From: CAIMMJ01 sp037131955
GTDB taxonomy: Bacteria > Bacteroidota > Bacteroidia > UBA4408
DNA: 8,354 nt
Assembly: GCA_037131955.1 (NCBI GenBank)
Contig: JBAXQC010000094.1
Coordinates: 1 to 8,354, forward strand
Direction of reading: 5' to 3'
Position numbers and translations under genes: made by a program. Within the stretch, counting starts at the first letter, position 1, and every line of letters begins with the position of its first letter. Shown one piece after another: positions 6,928 through 8,354 of the stretch. A model generated the notes under the pieces. It worked only from the letters and a program-made list of their open reading frames with translations, did no database searches and was not told where the DNA came from.

Positions 6928-7956
6928 TTATTTATCGAGTGATTGTTCTACCCAATTAATCATCTCGTCAATTGCCTGATTTTTGTCAATTCTAGGTGCC
7001 CATCCAAATTGATTTCTAGCTTTCTTATAGTCTGCTATAAAAATTTTTTGATCGCTATTCCTCGGAGGTAACTTTTCATAAATCATTCCAATATTTAACT
7101 TTTCTTCCAAATATTTAAATAATTCTATTAAGGAAAAGCTATTTTCAACCCCTCCTCCAATATTATAAACCTGCCCTTTCGTTTTTTGTATATTTTCAAT
7201 AGCAGAAAAATAACAGCTAATTAAATCAGGAGCAAATAATATATCTCTTACTTGCTTTCCATTTCCTGATATTGTAAATGGCCCATTAAGCTTCCCGTTT
7301 TTTATATCAACTGCTTGTTTACAAAACCATCCAACCCATCCTTGATCTACAGTAGAAAATTGTCTGCCTCCAAAAATGGAAGAATGCCTAAATACAACTG
7401 TTTGTAATCCAAACATTCTCGCATAATCTAACATATATTGATCAGTTGCACCTTTCGAGCAACCATATGGTGATTCAAAATGCAAAGGAACAGATTCATC
7501 AAAACCTTGCTCATAACCTTTTGCAATATATCTAGAAGGCGTCTCTTCATATATAATGGATTCCATATCTCCATATACCTTATTTGTAGAAGAGTATGTT
7601 ACAATTGCATTAGGAGCATATTTTCTTACTGACTCTAGTAAATTATGACCTCCCAATACATTGATCTCAAAATCTAGTCGTGGATTTATCAAAGAAGTAG
7701 TCATAGCAACTTGTCCAGCCAAATGAAAAACCACATCTGGCTTAGATTCCCTTACTGCAATTTCAACATCGTTATAAGATCGAATATCAGCATGAAAATG
7801 TACAAACTCTCCTAGCGTTCGAAGCCATTCTAAGTTTAAAGCTGAACCATGTCTAAAAAGATTATCTAAAACAAATAATTCATGTCCACGTTTAAGTACT
7901 TCGGAAGCTAAATTACTTCCTAAAAATCCACAACCACCTGTAATTAAAAATCGCAT
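6928..7956 (-). CDS. rfbE: CDP-paratose 2-epimerase (CDP-tyvelose epimerase), SDR family, 342 aa
   Basis: Catalyses the NAD-dependent C2 epimerisation of CDP-D-paratose to CDP-D-tyvelose in the cytoplasm, the last step of the tyvelose branch. The N-terminal Rossmann loop is ITGGCGFLGSN (5-15), and NAD-ribose contacts are suggested by FVLDNLFRHG (28-37). HLAGQVAMTTS (78-88) and YSSTNKVYGD (121-130) are near-identical, from memory, to Salmonella Tyv/RfbE, as are SPYGCSKGATDQYMLDYAR (162-180) with the catalytic Tyr164 and Lys168 and Thr124 completing the Ser/Thr-Tyr-Lys triad. FRHSS.FGGRQF and DQGWVGWFCKQAV also follow that protein. Length agrees with Tyv (about 338 aa). The start ATG at 7956 lies 6 bases after rfbH, with an AT-only leader and no Shine-Dalgarno. 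Composition is visibly richer in G+C than the glycosyltransferases downstream. A sibling CDP-sugar epimerase with another substrate is the main alternative. Confidence 0.9.
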   Translation of the reverse strand: MRFLITGGCGFLGSNLASEVLKRGHELFVLDNLFRHGSALNLEWLRTLGEFVHFHADIRSYNDVEIAVRESKPDVVFHLAGQVAMTTSLINPRLDFEINVLGGHNLLESVRKYAPNAIVTYSSTNKVYGDMESIIYEETPSRYIAKGYEQGFDESVPLHFESPYGCSKGATDQYMLDYARMFGLQTVVFRHSSIFGGRQFSTVDQGWVGWFCKQAVDIKNGKLNGPFTISGNGKQVRDILFAPDLISCYFSAIENIQKTKGQVYNIGGGVENSFSLIELFKYLEEKLNIGMIYEKLPPRNSDQKIFIADYKKARNQFGWAPRIDKNQAIDEMINWVEQSLDK

Positions 7957-7962
7957 TGTTAT

Positions 7963-8354
7963 TTATTTAGTATTGATTTTTATAAAAGTAGCAATTGTGT
8001 GGGCGATATAGTCATAGTGATCTTCTACTAATCCTGGCCAAACACCTAACCAAAAAGAATTATTCATGATAAAATCAGTATTGTCTAAATTACCATGTAC
8101 TCGAAAATCTACATTACTATATGCCGGTTGCTTGGTTATATTTCCACCAAAAAATAATCTTGTTCCTATCTTTTGATCTTCTAAATACTGAGTTAACTTA
8201 GTTCTATCTAAAGAACTGCCTTTTCTTATCGTTACAATGAAGCCAAACCAGCTTGGTTCTGTACCAGGAGTTGGTTCGTGTAATATGAAATGCTCTTCGA
8301 ATTGCTTCAAACGTATATATAATGATTGATAATTTTCTCTTCTTCTTTGTACAA
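7963..8354 (-). CDS. rfbH: CDP-4-keto-6-deoxy-D-glucose 3-dehydrase (RfbH/E1), C-terminal part (partial)
   Basis: The frame is open from the window edge (VQRRRENYQSLYIRL...) to a TAA at 7965-7963, giving about 129 codons; a TTG at 8310 is only an internal Leu. The visible part matches the C-terminal domain of RfbH, the pyridoxamine-phosphate and iron-sulfur dehydrase of the fold-type I aminotransferase family (E1/AscC), which removes the C3 hydroxyl of CDP-4-keto-6-deoxyglucose together with a reductase. Diagnostic blocks are EPTPGTEPSWFGFIVTIR, KIGTRLFFGGNITKQPAY and GNLDNTDFIMNNSFWLGVWPGL. Full-length relatives are about 437 aa, so roughly 70 percent lies outside. The active-site His/PMP region and the Fe-S cysteines are therefore not seen; this fragment contains no Cys. 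It is followed by rfbE after 6 bases, the same pairing as in tyvelose loci, which supports a 3,6-dideoxyhexose pathway. Confidence 0.92.
   Translation of the reverse strand, partial: VQRRRENYQSLYIRLKQFEEHFILHEPTPGTEPSWFGFIVTIRKGSSLDRTKLTQYLEDQKIGTRLFFGGNITKQPAYSNVDFRVHGNLDNTDFIMNNSFWLGVWPGLVEDHYDYIAHTIATFIKINTK

Larger units (their letters stand above)
1..8354 (-). other. Segment of a single polycistronic polysaccharide operon
   Basis: All nine genes point the same way. Junctions, in transcription order, are gaps of 6 and 3 bases, overlaps of 1, 11 and 8 bases, a gap of 3, an overlap of 8 and a gap of 7. No spacer can hold a promoter or a stem-loop terminator. This supports one transcript entering from beyond position 8354 and continuing past position 1. 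The promoter, any regulator and the terminator are outside the window. Confidence 0.85.

Noticed and set aside
8308..8310. TTG at 8310 as the start of a free-standing 115-residue gene
   Set aside because: The same frame is open to the window edge and the upstream residues continue the RfbH family sequence, so this is an internal Leu of a truncated rfbH.
1..8354. CRISPR arrays, tRNA/rRNA genes, insertion sequences, integrase sites or a defence system
   Set aside because: No spaced direct repeats, tRNA-like cloverleaf blocks, transposase motifs or terminal inverted repeats were seen; coding genes fill almost every base. The search was by eye only.

Overview
The window is an interior piece of a surface-polysaccharide (O-antigen-type) biosynthesis cluster. 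Every gene lies on the minus strand, so transcription runs from the high-coordinate end to the low one. Base composition is very AT-rich, most genes lack a recognisable Shine-Dalgarno sequence, and the protein styles (for example the N-terminal HPIQYFTPLY block of one glycosyltransferase) suggest a low-GC member of the Bacteroidota such as a Flavobacteriia- or Sphingobacteriia-like organism. That assignment is inferred from style only; other AT-rich Gram-negatives cannot be excluded.

In transcription order the layout is: the 3' end of rfbH, a CDP-4-keto-6-deoxyglucose 3-dehydrase (8354-7963, cut by the window edge); rfbE/tyv, CDP-paratose 2-epimerase (7956-6928); a family-2 glycosyltransferase (6924-5932); a GT-B/GT4-like glycosyltransferase with an altered EX7E region (5932-4736); a short GT4 (4746-3724); a multi-membrane-span Wzy-type polymerase (3731-2463); two more GT4 enzymes (2459-1227 and 1234-62); and the first 18 codons of an AsnB-type glutamine-dependent asparagine synthetase or amidotransferase (54-1, cut by the other edge). 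Junctions are overlaps of 1 to 11 bases or gaps of 3 to 7 bases. There is no room for internal promoters or terminators between genes, and no intergenic stretch approaches 300 bases. It reads as one operon segment.

Taken together, RfbH and RfbE point to a 3,6-dideoxyhexose (CDP-paratose/CDP-tyvelose) branch supplying an activated sugar. Five glycosyltransferases would assemble an oligosaccharide repeat on its lipid carrier. The Wzy protein would polymerise flipped repeats on the periplasmic side. The AsnB-like protein may amidate a sugar acid or another component. Flippase, initiating transferase, RfbF/RfbG and a paratose synthase are not in view and would be expected outside the window. Three consecutive genes (wzy and the GT4 on each side) have no ATG near their 5' ends and appear to start with TTG.

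I found no RNA genes, CRISPR arrays, insertion sequences or long repeats. The cluster is a recognisable type; the unusual details are the TTG starts, the in-frame wzy/GT junction, the non-canonical GT-B enzyme and the composition step between sugar-nucleotide and glycosyltransferase genes.
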